From a virus: 32,365 nucleotides of DNA. The stretch spans positions 1 through 32,365 of IMG/VR virus record IMGVR_UViG_3300027741_000172. One strand, given 5' to 3'. Each line of letters opens with the position of its first letter. Position 1 is the first letter of the stretch. A model generated the notes under the pieces. That model was not told where the DNA came from, ran no database searches, and saw nothing but the letters and a program-made list of their open reading frames with translations. The position numbers were made by a program, and so were the translations under genes. Positions 6,259 through 14,221 of the stretch are shown piece after piece.

Positions 6259-6959
6259 CTACTGTTTATTGGACTCCAACAACAACTCAAAGCAAAGAAG
6301 GAGAAGAGTTGTTTGAAGCAGATATTTTGTTTGGTGAACCAAAGTCTCTAGCCAAAGAAATAGCCACGGCATACAAAGACCATGTGTTTTTGCAGTGCCC
6401 CGCTACACAAGCGTTTTACAGAAATACATTTGTTATCACTGCCCCTATGAGTGGAGTAATTGATATCGGTGAAAACAAAGATGGTTCAGCTAGTATTACT
6501 CTTACTGGTTACGGATGGGACCAAACTTATTACGAAGCATTTAGCCATATCAGAGAAGATAAAACAGTAGGGCTACCCCCAACTTATTTGTTCTACGCAA
6601 AAGAATCTTTGGAGATGGAAGTATTACCTGTCTTCTTGTTGAATTCACCCTCCATAGAAAATACACATCTTCTACCCGCATCTTTTGATATTGGTAAATG
6701 GATTCGCCCTGTTGATTTTTCTTTCGTGCCCAAAGACTACAGGAAACCGATAACAATAACCCGAGGTGACCCTTTGTACTTTGTTAGGTTTAAATGCCAA
6801 GACCGCGTTGAGTTAGAGCGCGTTGCGTTTAGCAAGGATGTGCAACACATGGTTAATTCATGTGTTTCGGTAAAGAAAAGGTTGAAGAGCATAACGCTTC
6901 CTGTGCTGTACGACATGGCTAAGTCACGTATTGATTTATTTTTTAGGAGCAATCGATGA
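6255..6959 (+). CDS. Hypothetical phage protein, 234 aa
   Basis: The start overlaps the previous stop. The protein mixes beta and alpha structure. It contains LQCPATQAFYRNTFVITAP (about 47-65), then a long aromatic/proline-rich central part (YLFYAKESLEMEVLPVF), WIRPVDFSFVP and GDPLYFVRF. The pattern CPA...TF.I..P plus RP..F.F...P..I..GDPL.FVRF is familiar from uncharacterised proteins of aquatic phages. I cannot attach a function. There is no signal peptide or membrane span, and the C-terminal 45 residues are basic. The end overlaps the next start (ATGA). Confidence 0.7.
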   Translation: MTTVYWTPTTTQSKEGEELFEADILFGEPKSLAKEIATAYKDHVFLQCPATQAFYRNTFVITAPMSGVIDIGENKDGSASITLTGYGWDQTYYEAFSHIREDKTVGLPPTYLFYAKESLEMEVLPVFLLNSPSIENTHLLPASFDIGKWIRPVDFSFVPKDYRKPITITRGDPLYFVRFKCQDRVELERVAFSKDVQHMVNSCVSVKKRLKSITLPVLYDMAKSRIDLFFRSNR

Positions 6960-7135
6960 CACCCGAAGACGAAGCCTTCAACGAGATTGAGCGTAGAAGT
7001 AAAGTAAAGCAAGAGATGGTGCGTGCTATGTACGAGCCACATGACTGCCCAAGATGTGCTGAACACAAAGAAGCTCGAGCCCTATGGCGCAAGTTAGCGT
7101 TAGAGTTGTGGGATAGATACAAGGATAAAAGATGA
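6956..7135 (+). CDS. Small CxxC protein, 59 aa
   Basis: ATG 6956 overlaps the previous stop (ATGA) behind TAGGAGC, and the stop overlaps the nuclease start (ATGA 7132-7135). The protein is helical and highly charged, with DCPRCAEH in the centre (C31, C34, H37), possibly a zinc site. The gene fills exactly the space between two coupled genes, which strongly supports it. Function unknown. Confidence 0.65.
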   Translation: MTPEDEAFNEIERRSKVKQEMVRAMYEPHDCPRCAEHKEARALWRKLALELWDRYKDKR

Positions 7136-7794
7136 ATATTGTTTGGTCGTTCAGTAGCTTAAAGACATTTCAGCAGTGCCCGCGCAAGTATCACCACACC
7201 AAGATACTTAAAGACATTGTTGAGCCTGACACAACAGCTACGTTGTACGGCAAAACTGCACATACTGTGGCAGAGGAATACATCAAGGACGGTAAACCTA
7301 TACCGCCCGCGTTCGAGTATATGAAGGACACACTGGATGCCCTCAACAGAATTGAAGGAGAGAAGTTATGCGAAGTGAAACTGGGACTGACCAAGAACTT
7401 GGAGTCTTGCGAATTCAATGCACCGAATGTTTGGTGGCATGGGATAGCCGACTTGGTAGTTATCAATCGGAAGAAGGGTCTAGCGCACTCAGCGGACTAC
7501 AAGACAAGCAAGAGTGCGAGATATGCGGACGTAAAGCAATTGGATTTGGTGGCCTGTGGGCTTTTCGCCAAGTTTCCGGAGATCGGGCGAGTGAAGTCTG
7601 CTTTGATCTTCACCGTATCTAAAGAGTTCGTTCGTGCCGAGCACCACAGAGAGATGCTAGATAAGTACATAGAGAAACCAGCACGAGACGTTGCAAGAAT
7701 TGAGGCGGCGTTGGACAATGGAGTATGGAACCCCATACAAGGCCCGCTGTGCAAGTTCTGTGCAGTGAAATCATGCGAATACAACAGGAACTAA
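7132..7794 (+). CDS. PD-(D/E)XK exonuclease, Cas4/AddB-like, 220 aa
   Basis: The N-terminal FSSLKTFQQCPRKYHH is typical of PDDEXK_1 (RecB/AddB/Cas4-type) nucleases. Catalytic residues are H44, D107 in GIADLVV, D122-x-K124 in SADYKTS and Q136 in the following helix. C16 plus C207, C210 and C215 at the C-terminus (CKFCAVKSC) reproduce the four-cysteine layout that holds a 4Fe-4S cluster in Cas4 and AddB. It probably digests DNA ends in replication or recombination, or degrades host DNA. The adjacent SNF2 helicase may be a partner. It is not part of a CRISPR locus: no cas1/cas2 or array is present. Confidence 0.85.
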   Translation: MNIVWSFSSLKTFQQCPRKYHHTKILKDIVEPDTTATLYGKTAHTVAEEYIKDGKPIPPAFEYMKDTLDALNRIEGEKLCEVKLGLTKNLESCEFNAPNVWWHGIADLVVINRKKGLAHSADYKTSKSARYADVKQLDLVACGLFAKFPEIGRVKSALIFTVSKEFVRAEHHREMLDKYIEKPARDVARIEAALDNGVWNPIQGPLCKFCAVKSCEYNRN

Positions 7795-7796
7795 CC

Positions 7797-8111
7797 ATGC
7801 CATACGTGAACAAACCCCGTCCATATAAAAAAGAATACCAACAACAAGTTGCTCGAGGCGAATCCGACGAACGCTTAGAGCGTCAGCGTGCTAGAGAAAA
7901 CATTGACAAGAAGAACCCTGACCGTGATAAAGATGGTCGTGCAGATGTTAGAGAAGGTAAAGATGTCGCGCATCGTATGGCACTATCAAAAGGTGGGTCA
8001 AACAAAAACGGTGTGCGCTTAGAGAGCGCATCTGTTAACCGCTCATTCAAGCGTGGGTCAAACCACAAAGTTGTATCAGAAGTAAGCACGAGAGAGCGAA
8101 AGAAAAAATGA
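7797..8111 (+). CDS. HNH-like conserved phage protein, 104 aa
   Basis: ATG 7797 follows CAGGAAC and the previous stop by 2 bases. The first 60 residues are extremely charged (Arg, Lys, Glu, Asp) and probably helical. Then comes DVAHRMALSKGG, GVRLESASVNRS and a basic tail ending in RERKKK. The H..A.SKGG.N..G.RL.S.S.NRS order is like the beta-beta-alpha core of HNH nucleases (DH..P.S.GG.N...NL....N..K). However, the second conserved His is missing and the preceding Asp is displaced, so nuclease activity is doubtful. The end overlaps the helicase start. Confidence 0.65.
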   Translation: MPYVNKPRPYKKEYQQQVARGESDERLERQRARENIDKKNPDRDKDGRADVREGKDVAHRMALSKGGSNKNGVRLESASVNRSFKRGSNHKVVSEVSTRERKKK

Positions 8112-9496
8112 AATTATCAGAGTATGAGTGGCCCCGTCCTCACGGGTTCACCCCGTTCGATCATCAGAAGACAACATCAGAGTTTTTAGTTAATAACCGC
8201 AAAGCGTTCTGCTTCAACGAGCAGGGCACAGGTAAAACGGCATCAGTTATATGGGCAGTTGATTACCTCATGCAGTTAGGGTTAGTGAAGCGAGTGTTAG
8301 TGATTTGCCCGCTGTCAATCATGAAGTCCGCATGGCAACAAGACTTGTTCAAGTTTGCCATTCATCGCACCGTGTCGATTGCTTATGGCTCAGCCAAAAA
8401 GCGTAAAGAGATTGTTAATGCGGGCAACGAGTTCGTCATCATCAACTTCGACGGTGTAGGCATAGTTAAAAAAGAAGTTATGGATGGTGGCTTTGACTTA
8501 GTTGTCGTAGACGAGGCGTCAGCCTACAAGAACAATAAGACTGTGCGGTGGAAAGACCTGCGTGACGTAATGAAAGTCGTCAAGGGTTTATGGATGTTGA
8601 CCGGAACACCAGCGGCTCAATCTCCTGTGGATGCTTTCGGATTGGCAAAGCTAGTCAACCCAACGGCTGTGCCTATATTTGTATCGCAGTTTAAAGATTT
8701 AGTTATGGAGAAGGTTAGCGAGTATCGGTGGATACCACGCCCCGTGGCTAAGCAAATCGTGCATAAAGCTCTACAACCCGCGATCAGGTTTGAGAAGAAG
8801 GATTGCCTAGACCTACCGCCTGTGACATTCATTGACCGTGATGCCCCACTAACCCCGCAACAGTTGGTGTATTACAAAAAGCTAAAGCAAGAGATGCTGA
8901 TTGAGGCCGACGGGGAAGAAATCTCCGCAGTCAATGCTGCCGTAAAAATCAACAAGCTATTACAAATCTCAGGCGGCGCGGTCTATACCGACACGGGTGA
9001 AGTCTTAGAGTTTGATGTATCAAGCCGACTCAAGGTGGTGCATGAGGTTATAGATGAGACTAGCAATAAAGTATTGGTGTTCGTACCCTTTACGCATACG
9101 ATTGAATTGCTACAAAAGTATCTAACTAAGCACGGCATAACCAATGAAATTATCAATGGGAATGTCTCTGTCAATAGACGTTCCGACATAGTTACGCACT
9201 TCCAAAACAACTCGCAACCAAAGGTTCTAATCATCCAGCCTCAGGCCGCATCTCACGGACTAACCCTAACTGCCGCCGACACAATCATCTGGTACGCTCC
9301 GTGTACTAGTGTAGAAACATACCTCCAAGCCAACGCTCGCATTGACAGACCCGGTCAAGTTAATGCAATGACTATCGTCCACCTCAGTGGTAGTCAAGTT
9401 GAGCGAAGGATGTATTCCCTACTACGGGGTAACGTAGCAAACCACAGCGAGATCATTGACCTGTACAAACAAGAAATTATTTCTGAAAGTACTTGA
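8108..9496 (+). CDS. SNF2-family DEAD-like helicase, 462 aa
   Basis: This is a superfamily 2 ATPase. Residues 14-20 are the Q-like entry (TPFDHQK). Walker A is EQGTGKT (38-44), Walker B is DEAS (135-138), motif III is TGTPA (165-169) and motif VI is QANARIDRPGQ (407-417) with arginine fingers R411 and R414. RIDRPGQ is characteristic of SNF2-type translocases. The length (462) is compact, as in phage members that accompany VRR-NUC, family A polymerase and VapE/AEP primase genes. It probably remodels DNA or unwinds at forks. It is last in the first replication transcript before promoter P2. Confidence 0.92.
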   Translation: MKLSEYEWPRPHGFTPFDHQKTTSEFLVNNRKAFCFNEQGTGKTASVIWAVDYLMQLGLVKRVLVICPLSIMKSAWQQDLFKFAIHRTVSIAYGSAKKRKEIVNAGNEFVIINFDGVGIVKKEVMDGGFDLVVVDEASAYKNNKTVRWKDLRDVMKVVKGLWMLTGTPAAQSPVDAFGLAKLVNPTAVPIFVSQFKDLVMEKVSEYRWIPRPVAKQIVHKALQPAIRFEKKDCLDLPPVTFIDRDAPLTPQQLVYYKKLKQEMLIEADGEEISAVNAAVKINKLLQISGGAVYTDTGEVLEFDVSSRLKVVHEVIDETSNKVLVFVPFTHTIELLQKYLTKHGITNEIINGNVSVNRRSDIVTHFQNNSQPKVLIIQPQAASHGLTLTAADTIIWYAPCTSVETYLQANARIDRPGQVNAMTIVHLSGSQVERRMYSLLRGNVANHSEIIDLYKQEIISEST

Positions 9497-9520
9497 CAAT
9501 GTCAAATGTTGTGATATACT
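9493..9520 (+). promoter_or_regulatory. Sigma70-like promoter with palindromic operator (P2)
   Basis: TTGACA (9493-9498), a 16-base spacer and TATACT (9515-9520) form a strong promoter. The -35 region is the palindrome TTGACA-A-TGTCAA (9493-9505), a close copy of the P1 site at 2971, again followed by AAT and with ACTGACC at the -10 end. The -35 box begins inside the helicase stop region. The leader to ATG 9550 is about 23 bases. Confidence 0.75.
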
Positions 9521-9549
9521 GACCAACCAAAAACAAAATGGAGCTAACG

Positions 9550-9987
9550 ATGGACGCAGAAGTTCAGGACGAAGTCACCCCCGTCCGACCCGACATATCC
9601 CTAGACAAACTTACGATGATCTACATAAAGATTCGTGATGCGCGTGACAACCTCACCGCAAAATACAAAGCCGACCACGCAGAGTTAGAAGAACAACTCG
9701 AAGTGCTCGAACAACAGATGCTAGACACTTGCAAAGAGCAAGGCGCTGATAGCATACGCACCCCACATGGCACGATCGTTCGTACAGTTAAGTCACGGTA
9801 CTGGACTAACGATTGGGATTCTATGTACGCCTTCATTGAAGAAGTTGGCGACTATGGCCTGTTAGAGAAGAGACTTCATCAGACACACATGAAAGAGTTT
9901 CTTGCAGAGAATCCAGACATTTACCCGAAAGGACTTAATGTCGAAAACGAATTTACCGTGGTAGTTAGACGTTCAAAGGAAAAATGA
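9550..9987 (+). CDS. Hypothetical coiled-coil phage protein, 145 aa
   Basis: ATG 9550 has GGAG (9540-9543) at ideal spacing. The in-frame ATG at 9538 has no SD and sits only about 12 bases from the probable transcription start, so 9550 is chosen. Residues 20-65 are a helical, charged coiled coil (IKIRDARDNLTAKYKADHAE...). Then come a small beta part (GADSIRTPHGTIVRTV), NDWDSMYAFI and a basic end. The order of helix, GADS.RT.HGT, SDWD and helix is seen in phage proteins encoded next to polymerase or SSB genes. No function is established. It is first in the P2 transcript. Confidence 0.72.
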   Translation: MDAEVQDEVTPVRPDISLDKLTMIYIKIRDARDNLTAKYKADHAELEEQLEVLEQQMLDTCKEQGADSIRTPHGTIVRTVKSRYWTNDWDSMYAFIEEVGDYGLLEKRLHQTHMKEFLAENPDIYPKGLNVENEFTVVVRRSKEK

Positions 9988-9988
9988 G

Positions 9989-10900
9989 ATGAGTGACTTA
10001 ACACTTTTAAACCAAGACCTCCCAGACTTTTTGCAAACAGCAGGAGTCAGCGAGCTTACAAAACAATTAGCTGGCCGTAAAACCGCTGGCGTCAAGCGCA
10101 TCGTACCGAAGAACGGAATCTTCCGTAAGACGGTTGGTGGTGAAGAGATGGGCAAGGTCAAGGGTAACCTTAATGTTATCGTTGTGAGTGCATCTCCTAA
10201 AGTTGGTCGTATCTTCTACGCTAAGCAGTGGACACCCGAGGTAGAGCCATCTGCACCAGACTGTTTCTCAAACAATGGTCAGTCACCTGATGAAAGTTCA
10301 GCGAGTCCACAAGCAGAGCGTTGCGATTCATGCCAACAAAACATCAAGGGCTCAGGCCAAGGTAACTCTAAGGCTTGCCGTTACTCACGTCGTATTGCCG
10401 TAGTGTTAGAAGAGGACTTTGGTTCTTCACTCGAGGGTGAGGTTTATCAAATGAACTTGGCATCTAAATCTTTGTTTGGTGAAAGCGTTGGCGACAACAC
10501 CCACCCATTCGAGAGCTACACCAAGTATTTGGCTAACAACGGCAAGAGCTTGGACTACGTCGTTACACAGTTGAGCTTCAACGAAGACAACGACAACCAG
10601 TCTATTCTGTTCACGCCGACTCGCTTCATCAACAAGGGTGAGTACGCAGTGACTAGCAAAGTTGCGGCCAAGCCCGAAGTGCAGAAGATGGTAGTTATGA
10701 CACCATACCAAGCCGACGTTGCTGGCAGACCTAAGTTAGAAGCACCTGCTCCTAAACCCGTGGTCAAAGCAATTCCTGTGACTGATGACGATGCAGTCGA
10801 GGAACCAAAGAAGCGCGAGTCTAAGAAAGCCGAAGCACCCGCACCTACAGTCAAGAAAAGTTTGGACTCTGTAGTTGCCGCTTGGACTGACGAGGAATAA
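9989..10900 (+). CDS. Probable phage single-stranded DNA-binding protein, 303 aa
   Basis: AAGGA at 9976-9980 precedes the ATG. Residues 37-80 are beta-rich (RIVPKNGIFRKTVGG, LNVIVVSASP, GRIFYAKQW). Four cysteines, C92, C112, C115 and C130 (DCFSN, RCDSC, KACRYSRR), could bind zinc within the fold. After about residue 240 the chain is a Pro/Ala/Lys linker ending in a short acidic tip (DSVVAAWTDEE), the arrangement bacterial and phage SSBs use to recruit replication partners. The neighbours (primase-helicase, polymerase, helicase) fit. The fold was not confirmed by search, and a different replication accessory role is possible. Confidence 0.65.
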   Translation: MSDLTLLNQDLPDFLQTAGVSELTKQLAGRKTAGVKRIVPKNGIFRKTVGGEEMGKVKGNLNVIVVSASPKVGRIFYAKQWTPEVEPSAPDCFSNNGQSPDESSASPQAERCDSCQQNIKGSGQGNSKACRYSRRIAVVLEEDFGSSLEGEVYQMNLASKSLFGESVGDNTHPFESYTKYLANNGKSLDYVVTQLSFNEDNDNQSILFTPTRFINKGEYAVTSKVAAKPEVQKMVVMTPYQADVAGRPKLEAPAPKPVVKAIPVTDDDAVEEPKKRESKKAEAPAPTVKKSLDSVVAAWTDEE

Positions 10901-10902
10901 GC

Positions 10903-11136
10903 GTGTCAGGCTACAGCTTAAATTTGATGTTGGCGAATAAATCCGCTGACGGAAAACATATAGGTGTAGCTTTGGGACGTATTTGTATAAAGACTGGCGT
11001 TAGCGTTTCTTCTATTGCGGAGAGATTCGACGTCAGTCGTCAGACGGTTTACAACTGGTTCGAAGGGCGGGTAATTCCAAACAGTCGAATGGTTGAGCCC
11101 ATCAAAGAATACATCACGATTTTGAAGCACCAATAA
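10903..11136 (+). CDS. Cro/CI-like helix-turn-helix protein, 77 aa
   Basis: GTG start, with GAGGA (10892-10896) 6 bases upstream. Residues about 22-60 hold a clear helix-turn-helix, VSSIAERFDVSRQTVYNWFEG, where SRQTVYNWF is the recognition helix, followed by P and a last helix. It is a compact DNA-binding protein of the Cro/CI class. It is encoded within the P2 transcript, so it could feed back on P1 and P2. It could equally act in origin recognition, since it directly precedes and overlaps the primase-helicase gene by one base (TAATG). Confidence 0.78.
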   Translation: MSGYSLNLMLANKSADGKHIGVALGRICIKTGVSVSSIAERFDVSRQTVYNWFEGRVIPNSRMVEPIKEYITILKHQ

Positions 11137-13982
11137 TGTTTGACCTACTCAATGCAGTGCTCCCAACGGAGGGACGGTACTGTGTATTCGGGGGTGGCAC
11201 GTTTCCAGATCAAAGATTTGTAGATACTAGAGAAGAAGCTGAAGAAATAATTCAAGAGTTTGTAGGTAAGAAGATTGACGCGTTTTTCGGATGCGCTAAA
11301 TTTGGACCAGCGAACGACAGGACTCACGGTAACGCTCAATACTTCCGCGCATTGTGGATGGATATTGATTGCGGCCCCACCAAGGGCGTACCTAACTCCA
11401 AAGGGATTATTGAGGGCTATCTAGATCAACAGACTGGACTAGCAGAATTACAAAAGTTTTGCAAAACCGCTGGACTGCATAGACCCATACTGGTGAACTC
11501 TGGCAACGGAATTCACGCCTACTGGTTGCTCGACCGCACGGTTACTCGTCAAGAGTGGACGCCGTTAGCTAAGCGACTAAAAGCATTGTGTAAAGAGCAT
11601 GGACTAATCGTTGACCCACACGTCTTCGAAGCCTCACGTATCTTGCGCCCGATGCACTCGGCTAATTTCAAGAACAAAGATGACCCTAAATCCGTCACAG
11701 TTTGGAACGAGCACACGAAGCCTCTATCGTACGAAGCCTACAAAGAATTACTCGGTGCAGATGCGCCTGAGCAAGAACAGCCTGACTTTGTACCGAGAGC
11801 GATGAGCCCAATGATGGAAGCATTACTGGGTAACAAGGTTAAGAAGTTCAAGACAATCATGATGCTAGGCGAGAAGGGTTGCGCCCAACTCAATTACTGC
11901 TATGAGAATCAAGAAGAACTTAGCGAACCACTGTGGATGTCTGCGTTATCTATTCCCGCTTTCTGCGTAGATGGAGACAAAGCCGCCCACAAAATGTCAG
12001 AGAAGCATCCCGAGTATGACCCCGCAGAGGTTAACCAGAAACTAAAGAATATAAGAAAGAACGGTGGGCCACACCACTGCGACACATTTGAGGAGCGAAA
12101 TCCCGGAGGTTGTGAGGGTTGCCCACACCGAGGTAAGTTCAAGTCACCTATTGTTTTAGGTGTGGAGATTGAGCAAGCCACCGAAGAAGATAACGAAGTT
12201 GAAGTTGAAACCAAACAAGGTGTAGTCAAGCACCAAATACCTGAGTACCCATTCCCATTTTTTCGTGGGAAAAAAGGTGGCATCTACGTCAGACCACAAC
12301 AAGATGATGAAGAGGGCGAGCCAAAGCTAGTCTATGAACATGATCTGTATGTGATTAAGCGGATGCGGGACAAAGAGTTAGGAGAGATGGCGCTGTTTAG
12401 GCATCACCTACCGCACGACGGTATGAAAGAGTTTGCTATTACGACAGCAGCTATATCTTCTAAAGACGAGCTGCGCAAGCATCTTGCACAACAGGGAGTG
12501 ATGGCACACCACAAGCAGTATGAAAACCTTGCTACGTATGTCGTTACATCAGTCAAAAACTTACAGTACACAAAGAAAGCAGAGCTAATGAGAACACAAT
12601 TCGGATGGGTAGATGGAGACAGCAAATTTATTATGGGTGACAAAGAGATCACCAAAGACGGGACGTTCTATAGCCCGCCGTCATCAACAACAGACTTCTT
12701 CGCAGAAAAGATTCACACCAAAGGCGACATGGAGAAGTGGAAAGAAGTATTTAATCTGTATGCAAAACCGGGCATGGAGCCCCATGCGTTTGCCGCTCTT
12801 ACGGCATTCGGTGCCCCATTGTTCAAGTTCACTGGCTTAAAGGGTGCAATCATTAACGTAATCTACGAGCAGGCTGGATCAGGAAAATCAACGATTCTGC
12901 GCATGTGCAACAGCGTGTACGGAATGCCGTACGAAATGATGGCGATTGAGAAAGATACGCTCAACGCCAAGATGCAACAACTGGGTGTGATGAACAACCT
13001 GCCCAACACGATTGACGAGATTACCAACATGCTACCCAAGGAGTTTTCCGACTTGGCATACGGCATCAGTCAAGGTCGAGGCAAACACCGAGTTAAAGGT
13101 TCAGAGAATGCACTGCGCGTTAACAATACTTCTTGGCAGAACATGACTCTGGCATCGGCTAACGCCAGCTTCCATGAAAAGCTACTGATGTTAAAGAACG
13201 CTCCGGATGGTGAGTCAGTGCGTCTACTAGAGTACAAGATTGAGCCTAACGACGTGATTGGTATGGCTTACGGCAAGGAGATGTTTGACCATCAACTCAA
13301 CGAGAACTACGGCCACGCAGGGGAAATCTACATTACTTGGTTAGTTAACAACCTTGAAGAAGCCAAGAATACATATAAACAGATTCAAGCCAAGATTGAC
13401 AAAGAAGTCCAGTTCACATCACGCGAACGTTTTTGGTCAGCCGTATGCGCCACCATCATTACTGGCGGTTTAATAGCCAAAGAACTTGGTCTGCATAACT
13501 ATGACATGAAAGAAATCTATAAGTGGATGAAAAGCATGTTGTCTGAGATGCGCCTTGACGTTAAGCCACCGACAGATTCTCCAGTTACAGCCCTTGGCGA
13601 GTTTGTGAACGCTCACTTAGCAATGAACACATTGGTGGTTAACGGTGAAGTTGATGCACGGACAAACATGCAGGCAATGCCGGGTATGGAACCGCGTGGA
13701 GAGTTACTAATACGCTACGAGCCAGATACCAAACATCTATATGTAGCTGCAAAGCAGTTCAAAGAGTTCTGCGTTAAACAGCAGATCAACTACAAGAGCC
13801 TGCTTAAAACCATGACCGACCAGCAAATCCTATTGGAAACCGTCAACAAGCGTATGTCTAAGGGTATGAAGTTGTCGTCACCAGTCGTACGGACATTAAA
13901 GTTTGACGCGGGTAAGTCTGAATATCTACAACTTGATACATTGACCGCAGATGCAAATCGAGACAGTGTCGTATCAGATTGA
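11136..13982 (+). CDS. AEP primase-helicase fusion, 948 aa
   Basis: The N-terminal archaeo-eukaryotic primase domain has the metal site D76-x-D78 (ALWMDIDCG), H127 in NSGNGIHAYW and R168 in SRILRPM. Residues 260-335 hold a PriCT-like helical part with cysteines at C315, C326 and C329 (CDTFEER, GGCEGCPH), a possible zinc site. The C-terminal half is a DUF927-type P-loop ATPase, with Walker A AGSGKST (580-586) and Walker B-like TIDE (625-628). Such fusions make primers and unwind DNA in phages and plasmids with no DnaG/DnaB homologue of their own. None is seen here, so this is probably the replicative primase-helicase. The start overlaps the HTH gene by one base. Confidence 0.9.
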   Translation: MFDLLNAVLPTEGRYCVFGGGTFPDQRFVDTREEAEEIIQEFVGKKIDAFFGCAKFGPANDRTHGNAQYFRALWMDIDCGPTKGVPNSKGIIEGYLDQQTGLAELQKFCKTAGLHRPILVNSGNGIHAYWLLDRTVTRQEWTPLAKRLKALCKEHGLIVDPHVFEASRILRPMHSANFKNKDDPKSVTVWNEHTKPLSYEAYKELLGADAPEQEQPDFVPRAMSPMMEALLGNKVKKFKTIMMLGEKGCAQLNYCYENQEELSEPLWMSALSIPAFCVDGDKAAHKMSEKHPEYDPAEVNQKLKNIRKNGGPHHCDTFEERNPGGCEGCPHRGKFKSPIVLGVEIEQATEEDNEVEVETKQGVVKHQIPEYPFPFFRGKKGGIYVRPQQDDEEGEPKLVYEHDLYVIKRMRDKELGEMALFRHHLPHDGMKEFAITTAAISSKDELRKHLAQQGVMAHHKQYENLATYVVTSVKNLQYTKKAELMRTQFGWVDGDSKFIMGDKEITKDGTFYSPPSSTTDFFAEKIHTKGDMEKWKEVFNLYAKPGMEPHAFAALTAFGAPLFKFTGLKGAIINVIYEQAGSGKSTILRMCNSVYGMPYEMMAIEKDTLNAKMQQLGVMNNLPNTIDEITNMLPKEFSDLAYGISQGRGKHRVKGSENALRVNNTSWQNMTLASANASFHEKLLMLKNAPDGESVRLLEYKIEPNDVIGMAYGKEMFDHQLNENYGHAGEIYITWLVNNLEEAKNTYKQIQAKIDKEVQFTSRERFWSAVCATIITGGLIAKELGLHNYDMKEIYKWMKSMLSEMRLDVKPPTDSPVTALGEFVNAHLAMNTLVVNGEVDARTNMQAMPGMEPRGELLIRYEPDTKHLYVAAKQFKEFCVKQQINYKSLLKTMTDQQILLETVNKRMSKGMKLSSPVVRTLKFDAGKSEYLQLDTLTADANRDSVVSD

Positions 13983-14145
13983 GTGGAAGAAGTTCCGCAA
14001 AGGGTACAGCTTCTTTGTACCCTGCATAGACGAGAAGGCCGCACGGGAAGAACTAAACCGTGTGGCTAAAAGATTAAAGATGGATATTGTTACGAAAGTA
14101 GTGTTGCTAGATGGTATCAAAGGGCTTCGAGTCTGGCGAACCTAA
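13951..14145 (+). CDS. Small conserved-type phage protein, 64 aa
   Basis: The ATG at 13951 lies inside the end of the primase-helicase gene (32-base overlap), with only a weak SD, so coupling is likely. The protein has IEWKKFRKGYSFFVPCID, a central helix (EELNRVAKRL) and GIKGLRVWRT at the end. The pattern W...RG.SFF.PC ... GLRVWR recurs in short proteins of many tailed phages, role unknown. It is the last gene of the replication operon before the terminator. Confidence 0.72.
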   Translation: MQIETVSYQIEWKKFRKGYSFFVPCIDEKAAREELNRVAKRLKMDIVTKVVLLDGIKGLRVWRT

Positions 14146-14197
14146 TGTAAAATCCACTTATCAGTTGTCTAGGATGTTAGCTCCATCCCTCCTTTGT

Positions 14198-14221
14198 CCC
14201 CGCCTAGTGCGGGGATTTTTT
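14198..14221 (+). terminator. Rho-independent terminator between converging operons
   Basis: CCCCGC (14198-14203), loop CTAGT and GCGGGG (14209-14214) form a 6-bp GC stem followed by A and six T, in the orientation that ends + strand transcription. The stop codon of the - strand giant gene (14220-14222) overlaps the T-tract. The - strand side has no T-run after the stem, so termination in that direction is less certain. Confidence 0.85.

Noticed and set aside
7132-7794. CRISPR-Cas locus, because of the Cas4-like nuclease
   Set aside because: No repeat-spacer array and no other cas gene is present. Cas4/AddB-like nucleases are common in phage replication modules.
9538-9549. Upstream ATG 9538 as the start of the first P2 gene
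   Set aside because: It has no SD and would leave a leader of only about 11 bases. ATG 9550 has GGAG at correct spacing.
11909-12283. 124-residue open frame antisense to the primase-helicase
   Set aside because: It is Ser/Pro/Cys-rich, has no SD, and lies opposite conserved primase coding sequence.
14146-14219. tRNA or attachment site at the junction of the two modules
   Set aside because: No cloverleaf can be drawn and no integrase is present. The GC hairpin with T-run is a plain terminator.
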